This document shows positions 23,713 to 33,612 of a DNA stretch of 64,000 nucleotides, in pieces. The DNA is from Aquificaceae bacterium (GTDB taxonomy: Bacteria > Aquificota > Aquificia > Aquificales > Aquificaceae). Position 1 is the first letter of the stretch, and every line of letters begins with the position of its first letter. Location: positions 62,001-126,000 of the forward strand of contig JBBFKQ010000004.1 of assembly GCA_037481935.1 (NCBI GenBank). The letters run 5' to 3'. A program made the translations under genes and the position numbers. The notes below the pieces were generated by a model. It was not told the origin of the DNA, did not search any database, and was given only the letters and a program-made list of their open reading frames with translations.

Positions 23713-23721
23713 GAGGTAGAC

Positions 23722-26088
23722 ATGTTTCCAGAAGAGCTTGTAAGGGTTCCTGACGTGCCTTCGGATGTTTTTGAGCTGCCTGCTATGCCCCTGAGGGACC
23801 TGGTGGTTTTCCCCACCATGGTAATACCACTCTTCGTCGGGAGAAACTTTTCCATAAGGGCGGTTGAGGAGGCCCTTAAAAAAGACAGGCTCATATTTCT
23901 CATATTGCAGAAGGATAAGAGTATGGAGTCTCCCAACACGGAAGACCTTTATACGGTTGGCACAATAGCCCATGTGGTGAGGTCCGCACCCATAGAGGAA
24001 AACAGGTTAAAGATACTTGTGCAGGGGATAAAGAGGGCAAGGCTCTTAGAATACAGACAGACCGGGGATTACTACACGGCAAGGGTCCAGCCTCTGGAAG
24101 AGGTAGAGCTTGACCCTGAAACTCTCTCCAGTGAAGTCAGGGCTTACATAAGGTCTGTAAAGGAGCAGCTTGATACTGCAGTTTCTCTGGGGAAGCAGGT
24201 TATACCGGACCTTATCATGGTTATAAAGGACCTTGAAGACCCCGGGAGGCTTGCGGACCTGACTGCCTCCATACTGGATATAAAGGCTGTAGAAGCCCAG
24301 AGAGTCCTTGAAACCTTTGACCCTGTGGAGAGGCTAAAGCTTGTCCATCAGTATCTTCAGAGCGAGGTGGGACTGCTTGAAGTGCAGAGCAAGATAAGGG
24401 GTGTGGCAAGGGAGAAGATAGAGAAGGAGCAGAGAGAGTATTTTCTGAGACAGCAGCTTAAGGCCATACTGGAAGAGCTGGGTGAAGGTGATGAGAGAAG
24501 GGCAGAGATTGAGGAATACAGGAAAAAGCTCAGCAGGCTGAAAATTTCAAAGGAAGCCAGAGAGGAGATAGAGAAGCAAATAAAAAGGCTTGAAAAGCTC
24601 CATCCAGAGTCTGCAGAGGCAGGCGTTCTCAGGACTTGGCTTGAGTGGGTGCTTGACCTTCCATGGGACAGGAGCACAAGAGACAGGTATGACCTTGACA
24701 AAGCAAGGGAAATACTTGACAGAGACCACTACAACCTTGAAAAGGTAAAGGACAGGATAGTGGAATACTTAGCGGTCAAAAAGCTTACAAAGGGCAAAAG
24801 CCATGCGGTGCAAATACTCTGCTTTGTAGGACCACCGGGGGTCGGCAAAACTTCACTTGGAAGGTCCATCGCAGAATCCCTTGGCAGGAAGTTCGTCAGG
24901 ATATCTCTGGGCGGTATAAGGGACGAGGCGGAAATAAGGGGGCATAGAAGGACATATGTTGGAGCAATGCCTGGCAGGATAATACAGGCGGTCAAGCAGG
25001 GGGGAACGAAAAACCCCCTCATAGTGCTTGACGAGGTGGACAAGCTATCCCTTTCCTTTCAGGGTGACCCTGCGGCAGCACTCCTTGAGGTGCTTGACCC
25101 AGAGCAGAACAAAAACTTCGTGGACCTTTACATAGGTCTACCCTTTGACCTTTCTGAGGTTTTCTTTATATGCACTGCAAATCGCGTGGATACAATACCA
25201 AGACCTCTCCTTGACAGAATGGAAGTTATACACCTTTCTGGATATTCTGAGGAAGAAAAAGTCTTTATAGCCAGAAACCACCTGCTTCCAAAGCTGCTCC
25301 CAGAACACGGCTTTAAAAGGGAGGAGGTCATATTCCATGATGAAGCCCTGCTGGAAGTTATAAGGGGCTATACCAGAGAGTCGGGTGTAAGAAGCCTTCA
25401 GAGACAGCTCAGTTCAGTATTGAGAAAGCTGGCTCTTAAACGTCTCAAGGGCGAACCCCTGCCCTTTGAAGTAAAGCCTCAGGATATAAAGGGCTTTCTG
25501 GGCGTTTCAAAGAGGTTTACTGTCTCTGAAGAAAAGCCTATGGTGGGAATAGCTGTAGGGCTTGCATGGACAGAGGTGGGTGGTGAGATAATGATAATAG
25601 AGGCCACCAAGTTCAAAGGTAAGGGGAGTCTTATACTTACAGGCTCTCTTGGGGATATTATGAAGGAGTCTGCGCAGGCGGCCCTTTCCTACATAAAGTC
25701 AAAGGCAGAAGATTACAGCATAGACCCAGAAACCTTTTCAGGCTACGATGTGCATGTGCACGTGCCAGAGGGTGCTGTGCCAAAGGATGGCCCCTCTGCA
25801 GGCATAACCCTTGCAGTGGCGCTCCTTTCTCTTTTCACTGGGAGGGAAGTAAGAACAGATGTGGCCATGACGGGCGAAATTACCCTGAGGGGAAGGGTTC
25901 TGCCTGTAGGTGGTCTCAAGGAGAAGATACTGGCTGCAAAAAGGGCTGGCATATACGAGGTCATACTTCCCTCAAAGAACAGAGATGAAGTGATGGAAGA
26001 CCTGCCACAGTATGTGAGGGATAAGATGACTCTGCATTTTGTAGACAGCCTTGATGAGGTTTTTGGTATAATATTCTCCAAAACTTAA
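23722..26088 (+). CDS. lon: ATP-dependent protease Lon (LonA)
   Basis: Cytoplasmic AAA+ protease for misfolded and regulatory proteins. N-terminal substrate domain ([19 protein letters not shown]), AAA+ module with Walker [10 protein letters not shown] and Walker [11 protein letters not shown], and C-terminal Ser-Lys protease domain with the catalytic Ser in KDGPSAG and the Lys about 40 residues later. 788 aa is normal. Its SD (AGGAGG) is clear and it follows ftsY by 9 nt. Confidence 0.97.
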   Translation: MFPEELVRVPDVPSDVFELPAMPLRDLVVFPTMVIPLFVGRNFSIRAVEEALKKDRLIFLILQKDKSMESPNTEDLYTVGTIAHVVRSAPIEENRLKILVQGIKRARLLEYRQTGDYYTARVQPLEEVELDPETLSSEVRAYIRSVKEQLDTAVSLGKQVIPDLIMVIKDLEDPGRLADLTASILDIKAVEAQRVLETFDPVERLKLVHQYLQSEVGLLEVQSKIRGVAREKIEKEQREYFLRQQLKAILEELGEGDERRAEIEEYRKKLSRLKISKEAREEIEKQIKRLEKLHPESAEAGVLRTWLEWVLDLPWDRSTRDRYDLDKAREILDRDHYNLEKVKDRIVEYLAVKKLTKGKSHAVQILCFVGPPGVGKTSLGRSIAESLGRKFVRISLGGIRDEAEIRGHRRTYVGAMPGRIIQAVKQGGTKNPLIVLDEVDKLSLSFQGDPAAALLEVLDPEQNKNFVDLYIGLPFDLSEVFFICTANRVDTIPRPLLDRMEVIHLSGYSEEEKVFIARNHLLPKLLPEHGFKREEVIFHDEALLEVIRGYTRESGVRSLQRQLSSVLRKLALKRLKGEPLPFEVKPQDIKGFLGVSKRFTVSEEKPMVGIAVGLAWTEVGGEIMIIEATKFKGKGSLILTGSLGDIMKESAQAALSYIKSKAEDYSIDPETFSGYDVHVHVPEGAVPKDGPSAGITLAVALLSLFTGREVRTDVAMTGEITLRGRVLPVGGLKEKILAAKRAGIYEVILPSKNRDEVMEDLPQYVRDKMTLHFVDSLDEVFGIIFSKT

Positions 26089-26102
26089 GGAGGTGAAAAG
26101 GC

Positions 26103-26303
26103 TTGGCTATAGTTCAGGTTATGGAAAACGAACCCTTTGAGAAGGCTTTTAAGAGGTTCAAAAGGATAGTGGAGAAGGAAGGCATACTCACAGAGGTGAA
26201 AAGAAGACAGTTTTACGAAAAACCCAGCGAGAAGAAAAAGAGGAAGGAAAGACAGGCAAGAAAGAGAATAATCAAGGCTCTTAAGAAGAGGAGCCTTCTT
26301 TAG
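26103..26303 (+). CDS. rpsU: 30S ribosomal protein bS21 (TTG start)
   Basis: A 66-aa basic protein with the bS21 pattern: [41 protein letters not shown]. The reading frame begins at a TTG, 7 nt after a perfect AAGGAGG; the next in-frame ATG is at codon 7 without an SD, so TTG is the likely start. It sits 14 nt after lon. The last 23 nt overlap the convergent PilZ gene. Confidence 0.92.
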   Translation: MAIVQVMENEPFEKAFKRFKRIVEKEGILTEVKRRQFYEKPSEKKKRKERQARKRIIKALKKRSLL

Positions 26304-27354
26304 GCTCTCCCATCTTATAGGTTCTGAGAAGTTCCCTCTGCTCTTCTATTATGAACTTCCTTATGTAATCTTCATCCGTCTTACTCAGATTTTCAAACTT
26401 TATACCCAGACATGTTCTGTCCACTCCACCTCTGACATTTTTCACGGTTCCAAGGGTCCTTATTGGGTAGGATTTGAGTTCAAAGTTCAGGTAAACCTTT
26501 TCTCCACCCTTTACCTCCACAAAACCTGACAGGCACACCCTTACACCCTGAACGCTCAGGTCTTCTATGGTGCCTTCTATCGTATCTTCAGGCTCCTCAA
26601 GTGATAACAGAGAGTTGTTTCTGTATATGTGTATCCTTGCTGGTATTCTCACCCTCCAGCGGAGGCTCTCTCTGAGCTGAATTTTTGATAGCTGGTCTGT
26701 ATGAGGTAGCACAAGAACCAGCTTTGTTCCATCCCTGTATGTTCTCAGTATGTCGCCTTGAAAATAGTATCTGCCATCACCCTCCCTCAGGAAGGAAAAC
26801 TTAACCTTCCCCCCGGGCTGTATTGGTCCTGCAGGTCCATCAAGCATAGCTATGTGAAGTTCAAGCTCGTTTTTTTCCCATACGGCAGAACTGTAAGCAT
26901 GGCCTTCGTAAGTTATAAACCCGGTCTGATAAAGGTCTATATCCTTTGTGCTATTAAGAGGAAGGAACCATGGAAGGCTATCAAACCTGAGTTTTCTCCT
27001 TATCTGGGCAACCATCTCTATTTTTGATGAGTCTTCCTTTACAAGTTTTGAAATACACCTTTCAAAAACTGCCTTTGTCTGCATTATCTTGACGGGTTCT
27101 CTGGTTATGTTTGCACATTTCCACAGAAGGAGGATTTCTTCTCCATCAAGCCCCATGGATTTTCCCATGTTAAAAAACTCTTTCCTGAGGTCCATTCTTG
27201 CCCTGTATCTTGACCAGAGATAGGGAAAGACTATAAGAAACCCCACTGCAAGGGACAGGCCCATAAGCACAAAAAGCACATCAAAAAGGCTTGGGGCTCT
27301 GAACATGTATCTGGTGGCTTCCCTGAAGGTTTCAAACCCTCCCTGATATTCCAT
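26281..27354 (-). CDS. Membrane-anchored PilZ-domain c-di-GMP receptor (YcgR-like)
   Basis: A 357-aa protein with one N-terminal membrane helix (about residues 24-45), a cytoplasmic helical region, a YcgR-N-like beta region (about 150-225), and a C-terminal PilZ domain with R-x-x-x-R as RWRVR and the D-x-S-x-x-G loop as DLSVQGVRV; the two together bind c-di-GMP. YcgR proteins adjust flagellar motors, whereas a membrane-anchored version could act on pili or surface secretion. It stands alone, so the target is unknown. Confidence 0.8.
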   Translation of the reverse strand: MEYQGGFETFREATRYMFRAPSLFDVLFVLMGLSLAVGFLIVFPYLWSRYRARMDLRKEFFNMGKSMGLDGEEILLLWKCANITREPVKIMQTKAVFERCISKLVKEDSSKIEMVAQIRRKLRFDSLPWFLPLNSTKDIDLYQTGFITYEGHAYSSAVWEKNELELHIAMLDGPAGPIQPGGKVKFSFLREGDGRYYFQGDILRTYRDGTKLVLVLPHTDQLSKIQLRESLRWRVRIPARIHIYRNNSLLSLEEPEDTIEGTIEDLSVQGVRVCLSGFVEVKGGEKVYLNFELKSYPIRTLGTVKNVRGGVDRTCLGIKFENLSKTDEDYIRKFIIEEQRELLRTYKMGEPKEGSSS

Positions 27355-27370
27355 GTCAGCACCTTATTAT

Positions 27371-28312
27371 CTAAAATTTATCCTCTATGTATCTTTCTGC
27401 TTCAATGGCCGCTATGCACCCCTCTCCAACTGCTACAGCTACCTGGCCGGTAGCACCGCTTCTACAATCACCGGCAGCAAACACACCCTCCATCGAAGTC
27501 CTCATCCTCTCGTCGGTGATTATGTATCCTTTATCGTCAAGTTCAAGGCTTCCCTTAAGAAAGCCCGTGTTTGGTTCAAGACCTATAAATATAAAAAGGC
27601 CTTCAACCGGTAGTTCTGAAAGGCTGTTGTCTTTTGTGTCCCTCAGAAGCAGTTTTTCCACAAAATCACCGCCCTTTATCTCTTCCACCACCTTATTGGG
27701 AACAAAGGTTATTTTGGGGTTGGAAAATACCTTTTCCTGAAGATGCTTCTGAGCCCTCAGCTGGTCCCTTCTGTGCACCAGATACACTCTGCTGGCAAAC
27801 CTCGTGAGGAACAGGCTTTCCTGTGTTGCTGAATCTCCCCCACCAACAACCGCTATAGGCACCCCTTCAAAAAGGGCACCATCGCAGGTGGCACAGTAGG
27901 AAACACCCCTGTTCAAAAACTCTTCCTCTCCAGGAACTCCCAGCCTTCTCGGGTTTGAACCCACAGCAAGTATGACCGTCTTGCTCCTTACAAGTTCACC
28001 TGTCCTGAGGTGAAGAAATATCTCTCTGCCAGCTCTCTCTATCTTTGAGACTTCTTTCCTCAGTATGTGGAGTCCAAACCTCTCTGCCTGGTCCTTAAAC
28101 CTCTTAGTGAGCTCCTTTCCACTTATGCCCTCAGGAAAGCCTGGATAGTTCTCCACCAGGTCTGTTATGGCTATCTGCCCTCCCAGAGTCCCCTTCTCAA
28201 AGAGAAGGGTGTTCATTTTTGCCCTTGCACAGTAAAGCCCCGCCGTGAGCCCTGCGGGACCACCTCCTACTATTATGCAGTCGTAAAGTATGTCTTCAGA
28301 AAGTTCCACCAT
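27371..28312 (-). CDS. trxB: Thioredoxin reductase
   Basis: FAD enzyme that uses NAD(P)H to reduce thioredoxin. FAD motif GGGPAGLTAG, redox-active C-A-T-C in VSYCATCDG, NAD(P) motif VVGGGDSATQE, and GVFAAGDCRSG near the end. 313 aa is usual. The start ATG overlaps the trxA stop as TGATG. It forms an operon with thioredoxin and an ArsR regulator. Confidence 0.95.
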   Translation of the reverse strand: MVELSEDILYDCIIVGGGPAGLTAGLYCARAKMNTLLFEKGTLGGQIAITDLVENYPGFPEGISGKELTKRFKDQAERFGLHILRKEVSKIERAGREIFLHLRTGELVRSKTVILAVGSNPRRLGVPGEEEFLNRGVSYCATCDGALFEGVPIAVVGGGDSATQESLFLTRFASRVYLVHRRDQLRAQKHLQEKVFSNPKITFVPNKVVEEIKGGDFVEKLLLRDTKDNSLSELPVEGLFIFIGLEPNTGFLKGSLELDDKGYIITDERMRTSMEGVFAAGDCRSGATGQVAVAVGEGCIAAIEAERYIEDKF

Positions 28313-28632
28313 CACAGGTGGCTGTTAATCATCTGCCTCAGGGCCTCCTTTGGCTGAACTCCAATACGTGTATCCACCACATCACCGTTCTTGAAGAGCA
28401 TTATGGTGGGTATGGCCCTTATGCCATATCTCATGGCTATGTTTGGGTTTTCGTCCGTGTTCAGCTTTCCAAACTTGACCTTATCGCCCATTTCCATCGC
28501 CAGTTCTTCCACTATGGGTGCTATTATTCTGCACGGTCCACACCAGGGAGCCCAGAAATCTACCACAACTGGCCTGTCAGAGTTTATGACCTCTGTCTGC
28601 CAGTTGCTCTCAGTGAGCACTATAACTGCCAT
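28312..28632 (-). CDS. trxA: Thioredoxin
   Basis: A 106-aa cytoplasmic thioredoxin with WCGPC in [14 protein letters not shown], the cis-Pro in AIPTIMLF and the buried Asp in PVVVDFWA. Reduced by the adjacent TrxB; second of three genes in the arsR-trxA-trxB unit. Confidence 0.96.
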   Translation of the reverse strand: MAVIVLTESNWQTEVINSDRPVVVDFWAPWCGPCRIIAPIVEELAMEMGDKVKFGKLNTDENPNIAMRYGIRAIPTIMLFKNGDVVDTRIGVQPKEALRQMINSHL

Positions 28633-28633
28633 C

Positions 28634-28924
28634 TTACACCTCCTTGCTCAGTATTTCGTAGATTTTCACCACCCTTTCATCCTTGATGTAGTAGCACACT
28701 ATGGACCCATCCCTTTTACACCCCACAATACCCCTGTTCCTGAGTATGCTCAGATGCTGAGAAACATTGGGCTGTGAGGTGTGAAGGAGGTCACTCAGGT
28801 TTTTCACACACTGCCTGCCTTCAATCAGCACGGAGATTATCTTGAGCCTGATAGGATGAGCCAGAGCCTTTAAAAATTCTGCCCACTCTTCTAACCTTTC
28901 CTCACTCAAAACCTCAGCTTGCAT
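28634..28924 (-). CDS. ArsR/SmtB family repressor upstream of thioredoxin genes
   Basis: A 96-aa winged-helix protein with [13 protein letters not shown], a CVKNLSDLL helix (Cys39) and the recognition helix [14 protein letters not shown], then cysteines 69 and 77. The motif set resembles the BigR/SqrR/SoxR branch that senses persulfides by a cysteine pair, which would suit a sulfur-oxidising host, but Cys39-x-N-L is also a metal-binding position. Its SD (GAGGTG) is clear. It probably controls the trx operon including itself. Confidence 0.85.
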   Translation of the reverse strand: MQAEVLSEERLEEWAEFLKALAHPIRLKIISVLIEGRQCVKNLSDLLHTSQPNVSQHLSILRNRGIVGCKRDGSIVCYYIKDERVVKIYEILSKEV

Positions 28925-28961
28925 ATTTTCACCTCATATGCTTATATTCTATCATAGGAAT

Positions 28962-29378
28962 ATGGAAAAGGTATACACTTACAGAAAGAGGTCAAGGCAT
29001 CTTCACTATGCCTTTGTGTTTTCTCTTGTGGTACTGTATTTTGCCTGCCTTCCGCTCTATCCCTATTTCAGGGTGCCTCTGCATGAAAACCTTGTCAGCT
29101 TTTTTACAATCTTTGTCCTGGCAGTGGGCCTGATTTCACTACCTCCAGCACTCCTTCTCAGGAAAAGGCTCTTTCCCGTAGAGACCCTTCAGGACCCATA
29201 CTGGAGCTACACTGCTACCAGAAGATACTTCTGGCTGTATGTGCTCTGCCTTGTTCCTTTTGCCTTTGCACTACTTGTTTTTATTGCCTTTGCCTCATTG
29301 GTAGTTCTGTCTGTAGGTTTTTTAGTAAGCCTTTGTGGTTTAATATTAGTAAGACCAAAAGAGGAGGACCTGAAATGA
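28962..29378 (+). CDS. Small polytopic membrane protein (138 aa)
   Basis: Not recognised. Four predicted membrane helices in two hairpins, with a basic N-terminus (MEKVYTYRKRSRHLHY) and a loop with many aromatic residues (DPYWSYTATRRYFW) between the second and third helix. The start at 28962 is preferred to 28938 because it is preceded by AGGAA and by TATCAT 6 nt upstream. It overlaps the DUF465 gene by 4 nt (ATGA). Confidence 0.6.
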   Translation: MEKVYTYRKRSRHLHYAFVFSLVVLYFACLPLYPYFRVPLHENLVSFFTIFVLAVGLISLPPALLLRKRLFPVETLQDPYWSYTATRRYFWLYVLCLVPFAFALLVFIAFASLVVLSVGFLVSLCGLILVRPKEEDLK

Positions 29379-29599
29379 GCAGAGAGGAGGTAATCCAGAA
29401 GCTTCTTCAGGAAAACAAAGAATTCAGATACCATTACGAAAAACACCATGAGCTGGATGCACAGGTGGACAAGCTGGAAAAGCACCACCCAATGACCCAT
29501 GAGCTGGAGATGGAAATAGAGAGGCTAAAGAGGGAGAGGCTCTACCACAGAGATATGATGGAGCGGATGATTAACGATTTCATGAAAAGCTACGCATGA
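29375..29599 (+). CDS. YdcH/DUF465 family small protein
   Basis: A 74-aa helical protein: [38 protein letters not shown] followed by a basic-acidic helix with [13 protein letters not shown]. It matches the DUF465 pattern (F-x-x-L-x-x-x-H-x-x-L-D-x-x-I/V). Function unknown. The ATG overlaps the previous stop, which fixes the start. Confidence 0.8.
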   Translation: MSREEVIQKLLQENKEFRYHYEKHHELDAQVDKLEKHHPMTHELEMEIERLKRERLYHRDMMERMINDFMKSYA

Positions 29600-30009
29600 A
29601 AAGCCACACGGTATATCTTTCTTTCAACACAAAAAACAGAAGGGAGCTGGTGAGAATAACGGAGGATGTAAAGAGGATAGTGGAAGAGTCTGGAATAAGG
29701 GAAGGGCTATGTCTTGTTTCTTCCATGCACCTAACTGCCTCTGTCATAGTTCAGGATGATGAGGAGGGCCTTCATCAGGATATATGGGAATGGCTTGAAA
29801 GGCTTGCACCCTACAGAGAAGACTACGAACATCACAGAACCGGCGAAGACAACGGGGACGCACATCTGAAAAACCTTCTTACACACCTTCAGGTTGTCCT
29901 GCCCGTCACCAATGGCAGGCTTGACCTGGGACCATGGCAGGAGATATTTTATGCAGAGTTTGACGGACAGAGGAAAAAGAGGGTAGTGGTCAAAGTTATA
30001 GGTACGTGA
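29596..30009 (+). CDS. YjbQ/UPF0047 family protein (second copy)
   Basis: A 137-aa YjbQ-family protein. [19 protein letters not shown], the acidic-His segment [12 protein letters not shown] and [26 protein letters not shown] are in place. The copy at 1488 keeps HTTACVLINE and NSAAHI instead, so the active-site surroundings differ. It overlaps the DUF465 gene by 4 nt, and its 3' end overlaps the convergent QueC-like gene by 14 nt. Confidence 0.85.
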   Translation: MKSHTVYLSFNTKNRRELVRITEDVKRIVEESGIREGLCLVSSMHLTASVIVQDDEEGLHQDIWEWLERLAPYREDYEHHRTGEDNGDAHLKNLLTHLQVVLPVTNGRLDLGPWQEIFYAEFDGQRKKRVVVKVIGT

Positions 30010-30598
30010 AGGCCTCCTGTCTTTCCCTGCACTTTTCACATTTTCCGCAACTGACTATTTTGCCCATGAGCTTCTTTGGTCTAATGCACGACAGTGTCCT
30101 CTCAAGAGGGACACCCTCTGAAAATCTTTTAAGCACCTCATGCTTTTCCATCCCCATGAAGGGGGTCAGGAGCTCTATGTTCATCAGAGACTGTAGCTTT
30201 TTCATATAATCTGCGTTGTTGTCGGGGAAAGGATAAATGCCCAGACTGCCTATTGCCACATGCCTTATACCCTTCAGTAATGCGTAGTTGCCTGCCATAG
30301 ACACCAGACTCATGTTTCTCAGGGGTATGAATAGATTTCTGTTATGTTCTCTTCTGTTAACCTTTTCTGGATTTATCATGGATACGACCCTGAGAGGCAT
30401 AAGATTTCTGTGCACTTTCATTGTATAAAGCCATAGATTTCTCCCATTTTCAAGCTCAAGGGCTTCCCATGGATAGCCTGCCTTTACATAGACTGGGTAA
30501 ACAAGCCAGCCTTCTCTGAGATACATGTAAAGCAGGCATGTGCTCTCCACCCCACCGCTGAAAAGAACCACTATCCTATGAACATTCACCTGCCACAT
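29996..30598 (-). CDS. QueC/ExsB-like ATP-pyrophosphatase
   Basis: A 200-aa protein of the PP-loop superfamily: ATP motif [10 protein letters not shown] near the N-terminus, and a C-terminal zinc-type cluster ([23 protein letters not shown]) like that of 7-cyano-7-deazaguanine synthase QueC. The middle differs from standard QueC, so the substrate may not be CDG. Start uncertain: ATG 30598 or 30613, or GTG 30589, all inside the upstream SDR gene. It is co-transcribed with that reductase. Confidence 0.7.
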   Translation of the reverse strand: MWQVNVHRIVVLFSGGVESTCLLYMYLREGWLVYPVYVKAGYPWEALELENGRNLWLYTMKVHRNLMPLRVVSMINPEKVNRREHNRNLFIPLRNMSLVSMAGNYALLKGIRHVAIGSLGIYPFPDNNADYMKKLQSLMNIELLTPFMGMEKHEVLKRFSEGVPLERTLSCIRPKKLMGKIVSCGKCEKCRERQEAFTYL

Positions 30599-31307
30599 GC
30601 CTCCCGCTGTCAAGGTTAATTATCTCCCCCGTCATACTCTCCACCTCAAGCAGGTAATGGGTGAGCCTGACCACGTCTTTCACAGAAACTTCCCTTTTGA
30701 GGGGAGTTTTGTTTATGTATTCCTGCCACTTTTCTTCGGAGAAGTCTGGAGGTTTCACGGTGGGACCCAGAGCTATGGCGTTTACCAGCACATGGGGTGC
30801 AAACTCTTTTGCGAGCACCTTTACTGCGGTGTGCAGTGCACCCTTGGCAAGAAAGTAGGCTGAATAGTTTCTGTAAGGAGTGGTATTTGTGGCCCAGTCG
30901 CCGAAGGCAACTATTCTACCCCTTACGCTGCCGGGGTTTTTCATCATGGCAGGAAACAGCTCCCTGCTCATCACTACAAAAGCCTGAGCTATGGGTCTGA
31001 AATGGTGGTATATATCTTCTTCCCTCAGGTCTTTCAGGGGTGTGGGTTCATAGGGACTTGAGAGATGAAGGAAGGCGTCCACGCCGCTTAAAAGCTCAAG
31101 GAGCTTTTCTGTTGCCCTTATGCAATCTTCCCACAGACTCAGGTCTGCCCTAACTCCGTAAACTCTATCACCATAAGCCTCTTTAAGTTTTCTGTAGACA
31201 TACTCAGAACTTTTATAGACGAGCCCCACACTCCAGCCTTCCTGGAGCAAGCTTTTTGCTACCTCGTGGCCAATCCTTCTTATGCCTGTTATTATGGCTC
31301 TCTTCAT
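30576..31307 (-). CDS. Short-chain dehydrogenase, pteridine-reductase-like
   Basis: A 243-aa SDR. The N-terminal cofactor segment is ITGIRRIGHEVAKSLL (a G-x-R-R-I-G form seen in pteridine/dihydromonapterin reductases) and the catalytic pair is Y-F-L-A-K within YSAYFLAKGAL. Asn and Ser of the triad region are less clear (AFGDWATNT replaces the usual Ser). It could reduce a pterin, which would fit the adjacent QueC-like gene of deazapurine type, but this is inference. The ATG at 31307 overlaps the first bases of the divergent spacer; leaderless start predicted. Confidence 0.75.
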   Translation of the reverse strand: MKRAIITGIRRIGHEVAKSLLQEGWSVGLVYKSSEYVYRKLKEAYGDRVYGVRADLSLWEDCIRATEKLLELLSGVDAFLHLSSPYEPTPLKDLREEDIYHHFRPIAQAFVVMSRELFPAMMKNPGSVRGRIVAFGDWATNTTPYRNYSAYFLAKGALHTAVKVLAKEFAPHVLVNAIALGPTVKPPDFSEEKWQEYINKTPLKREVSVKDVVRLTHYLLEVESMTGEIINLDSGRHVAGECS

Positions 31308-31323
31308 GGCTATAATTATAAAG
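31308..31323. promoter_or_regulatory. Palindromic bidirectional -10 (TATAATTATA) for SDR gene and bioD
   Basis: The 10-bp perfect palindrome TATAATTATA (31311-31320) contains a TATAAT on each strand. On each side exactly 7 nt separate it from a start codon: ATG at 31307 (minus) and GTG at 31324 (plus). The whole spacer is 16 bp, with no room for an SD. Confidence 0.7.
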
Positions 31324-31977
31324 GTGAGAGCTGTTCTTATAACCGCCACAGATACGGGTGTGGGCAAAACCTTCATAAGCTACAACCTCCTCTATGCTCT
31401 CAGGGAAAGAGGAGTAAGAGCAGGCTATCTCAAGCCAGTTGAGACGGATGTTAAAGACTTTCCTGCAGACGGTGGACTGCTTGCCTCTCTAACAGGTCAG
31501 CCTGTAGAGGAGGTTGTTCCTGTGAGTTTCAGCCTCCCTCTTTCGCCCTATGCAGGTATACTGGAAGAGGGAAAGGATTTTTCACTGGAGGCTCTCAGGG
31601 TCCATTTTGAAGAGCTTCTTGACAAATATGAGTTTCTTGTGGTAGAGGGGGCAGGAGGTGTGGCTGTGCCCGTAAAGGGGAATTATGACTATGCAAAACT
31701 TGCCAGAGACTGGGGATTAAAGACCATACTGGTTGCAAGGGCAGGTCTTGGGACCATAAACCACAGCTTTCTGAGCTGGTTTTATATGAAAGCCATGGAT
31801 GTTGAGCCCATAGCCATAGTAATGAATGGTTTTGAGGGCAGAGATGTTTCTGAGAGAACAAACCCCTTTATTGTGGAAGAGCTTACAGGTGTAAGGGTTA
31901 TAAAAGTTCCGAGGGTTGAGGGGCTTTTACTGCCTGCTGAGAAGAGAAAGCTGCTTGCTGAGCTTGTCGGGTTCTAA
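31324..31977 (+). CDS. bioD: Dethiobiotin synthetase
   Basis: Closes the ureido ring of dethiobiotin from DAPA, CO2 and ATP. 217 aa with P-loop TATDTGVGKTF at the N-terminus, YLKPVETD, and VVEGAGGVAVPV. The start is set at GTG 31324, the codon 7 nt after the -10; an ATG at 31306 is an alternative that would overlap the SDR start codon. The 3' 51 nt overlap the convergent PBP gene. Other bio genes are not adjacent. Confidence 0.92.
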   Translation: MRAVLITATDTGVGKTFISYNLLYALRERGVRAGYLKPVETDVKDFPADGGLLASLTGQPVEEVVPVSFSLPLSPYAGILEEGKDFSLEALRVHFEELLDKYEFLVVEGAGGVAVPVKGNYDYAKLARDWGLKTILVARAGLGTINHSFLSWFYMKAMDVEPIAIVMNGFEGRDVSERTNPFIVEELTGVRVIKVPRVEGLLLPAEKRKLLAELVGF

Positions 31978-33612
31978 ACGGTAGTAAAAAGCCACTCGCT
32001 CCACAAGCTCTTTGAAGTGAGGTGCAGCCACAGTTCCTCCATATGGGTCTGGACCCCTGGGTCTGTCCACCATTATGCCGGCTATAAACCTCGGATCGCT
32101 CGCAGGAAAATAGCCTACAAAGTAGGTTACCAGTTCTTCTCTTGAGTATCTTCCAGTGCTGAAGTCAAACTTCTGGGATGTGCCAGTCTTGCCTGCTATG
32201 GTAAAGTAATCTGACCTTGCCCTTGTTGCAGTTCCCTCTTCAACCACCTTTGTGAGGTTTGTCTGCAGCCAGCCAAACACCTGCGGTGTGTATATGTTCT
32301 CCCTCAGAACCTGAGTTTTTTCATCCAGCAATATCCTTGGCTTTACTATCCTGTTTGTGGCAAGGGCATTGAAGCTGACACAGAGATTTAGGAGGTTTGA
32401 AGCAAGACCCTGACCTATGCTGGCGTAAAGTATATTTGCGGGGTAGCTGAAGTTTGGAAGTCTTGGCTTTACTTCCCCAGGAAGAAGATTGAACCTGTCC
32501 GTCATGTGTATTTTTTCCAGTATCTCCTCCACATCCCTTTTTGAAAGGTATCTGGCTACCTTTATGGTGCCCACATTTGAAGACTTTACGAGCACCTGCT
32601 CAAGTGTCAGCCTTCCTGAGGGCTTTACATCCTTCACATATCTGCCAAAAACCTCTGTCCTGCCACCTTCTGTGTCTATCCATATGCCTGGCTTTACATA
32701 GCCCTTCTGTAGGGCCTGACCTATAAAGAAGGGCTTCATCACAGAGCCGGGTTCAAAAAGGTCTGTTACTACAAAGTTCCTTCTGTGTGATGGTGGGAAC
32801 CTCTGATAATGATTGGGGTCAAAGGTTGGGTAGTTTGCCATGCCAAGTATTTCACCCGTCCTGGCATCCATAAGCAGTATGCCCACCCTGTCAGGGCTCC
32901 ACTGCTTGACTATTTTGTCCCTTATGTCTTCCAGTATGGTCTGCACACCAAGGTCTATGGTAAGCTGCACATCTTTAGAGTTCATATCTTCAGACAGAGG
33001 GCTGACCGCCAGCCTTCCAAGATAAAAAACTCCCTTAATCTCCTTACCCTTAAGGTCCCTGTCAAAAATGTATTCAAGACCCTCAAGACCCTCTCCATCC
33101 TTTCCTACAAAGCCAAGGAGATTGCTGGCTAAGTTGCCATGAGGATAGAATCTTTTATACTCTTCCTGTAATCCTACCGCTTTCCCGTTTTCAGTATCCC
33201 TTATAACTGCTCTGAGGTAGGGCATATAGACCTTGTCTAAGTGCCTTACCAGCCAGACGAACTTTCTGTCTGAATTGAGCTTTTCAGTAAGCTCCTTTTC
33301 TCTTATTTCTGGTAATGCTGAGAGCCTCCGGACCAGTTCATCCCTGTTCTGCACAAGATGTGGAAAGGCGTAAATGGAAACTGTGGGGATGCTTATGGCA
33401 AGGTCATTTCCCCTTCTGTCCTTTATGGAACCCCTCGGTGTGGAAAGTCTGACCACTGAAGCTTTGGGAAACCTTTCCACAACCTTGTCCACGTAGCTTT
33501 CTTTTCCTATCAGCTGTATGTAGGCAAACCTTAAAGTTATAAGGGCAAAGCCCAGAAATATGAGAAAGGATACCAGAGATATCTTGGCATTGCTGCCTTT
33601 AAGGTTTTGCAT
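31927..33612 (-). CDS. ftsI: Class B penicillin-binding protein (FtsI/PBP2-like transpeptidase)
   Basis: Cross-links septal or lateral peptidoglycan in the periplasm. One N-terminal membrane helix (about residues 12-32), a dimerisation domain (TPRGSIKDRRG), and the transpeptidase with S-V-M-K (PGSVMKPF), S-S-N (KSSNVG) and K-T-G-T (AGKTGTSQKF). 561 aa and a VDRPRGPDPYGG segment fit FtsI best; PBP2/MrdA is the alternative. It starts inside the carA end (14-nt overlap). No mur/dcw cluster is adjacent. Confidence 0.88.
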   Translation of the reverse strand: MQNLKGSNAKISLVSFLIFLGFALITLRFAYIQLIGKESYVDKVVERFPKASVVRLSTPRGSIKDRRGNDLAISIPTVSIYAFPHLVQNRDELVRRLSALPEIREKELTEKLNSDRKFVWLVRHLDKVYMPYLRAVIRDTENGKAVGLQEEYKRFYPHGNLASNLLGFVGKDGEGLEGLEYIFDRDLKGKEIKGVFYLGRLAVSPLSEDMNSKDVQLTIDLGVQTILEDIRDKIVKQWSPDRVGILLMDARTGEILGMANYPTFDPNHYQRFPPSHRRNFVVTDLFEPGSVMKPFFIGQALQKGYVKPGIWIDTEGGRTEVFGRYVKDVKPSGRLTLEQVLVKSSNVGTIKVARYLSKRDVEEILEKIHMTDRFNLLPGEVKPRLPNFSYPANILYASIGQGLASNLLNLCVSFNALATNRIVKPRILLDEKTQVLRENIYTPQVFGWLQTNLTKVVEEGTATRARSDYFTIAGKTGTSQKFDFSTGRYSREELVTYFVGYFPASDPRFIAGIMVDRPRGPDPYGGTVAAPHFKELVERVAFYYRLEPDKLSKQLSLLSRQ

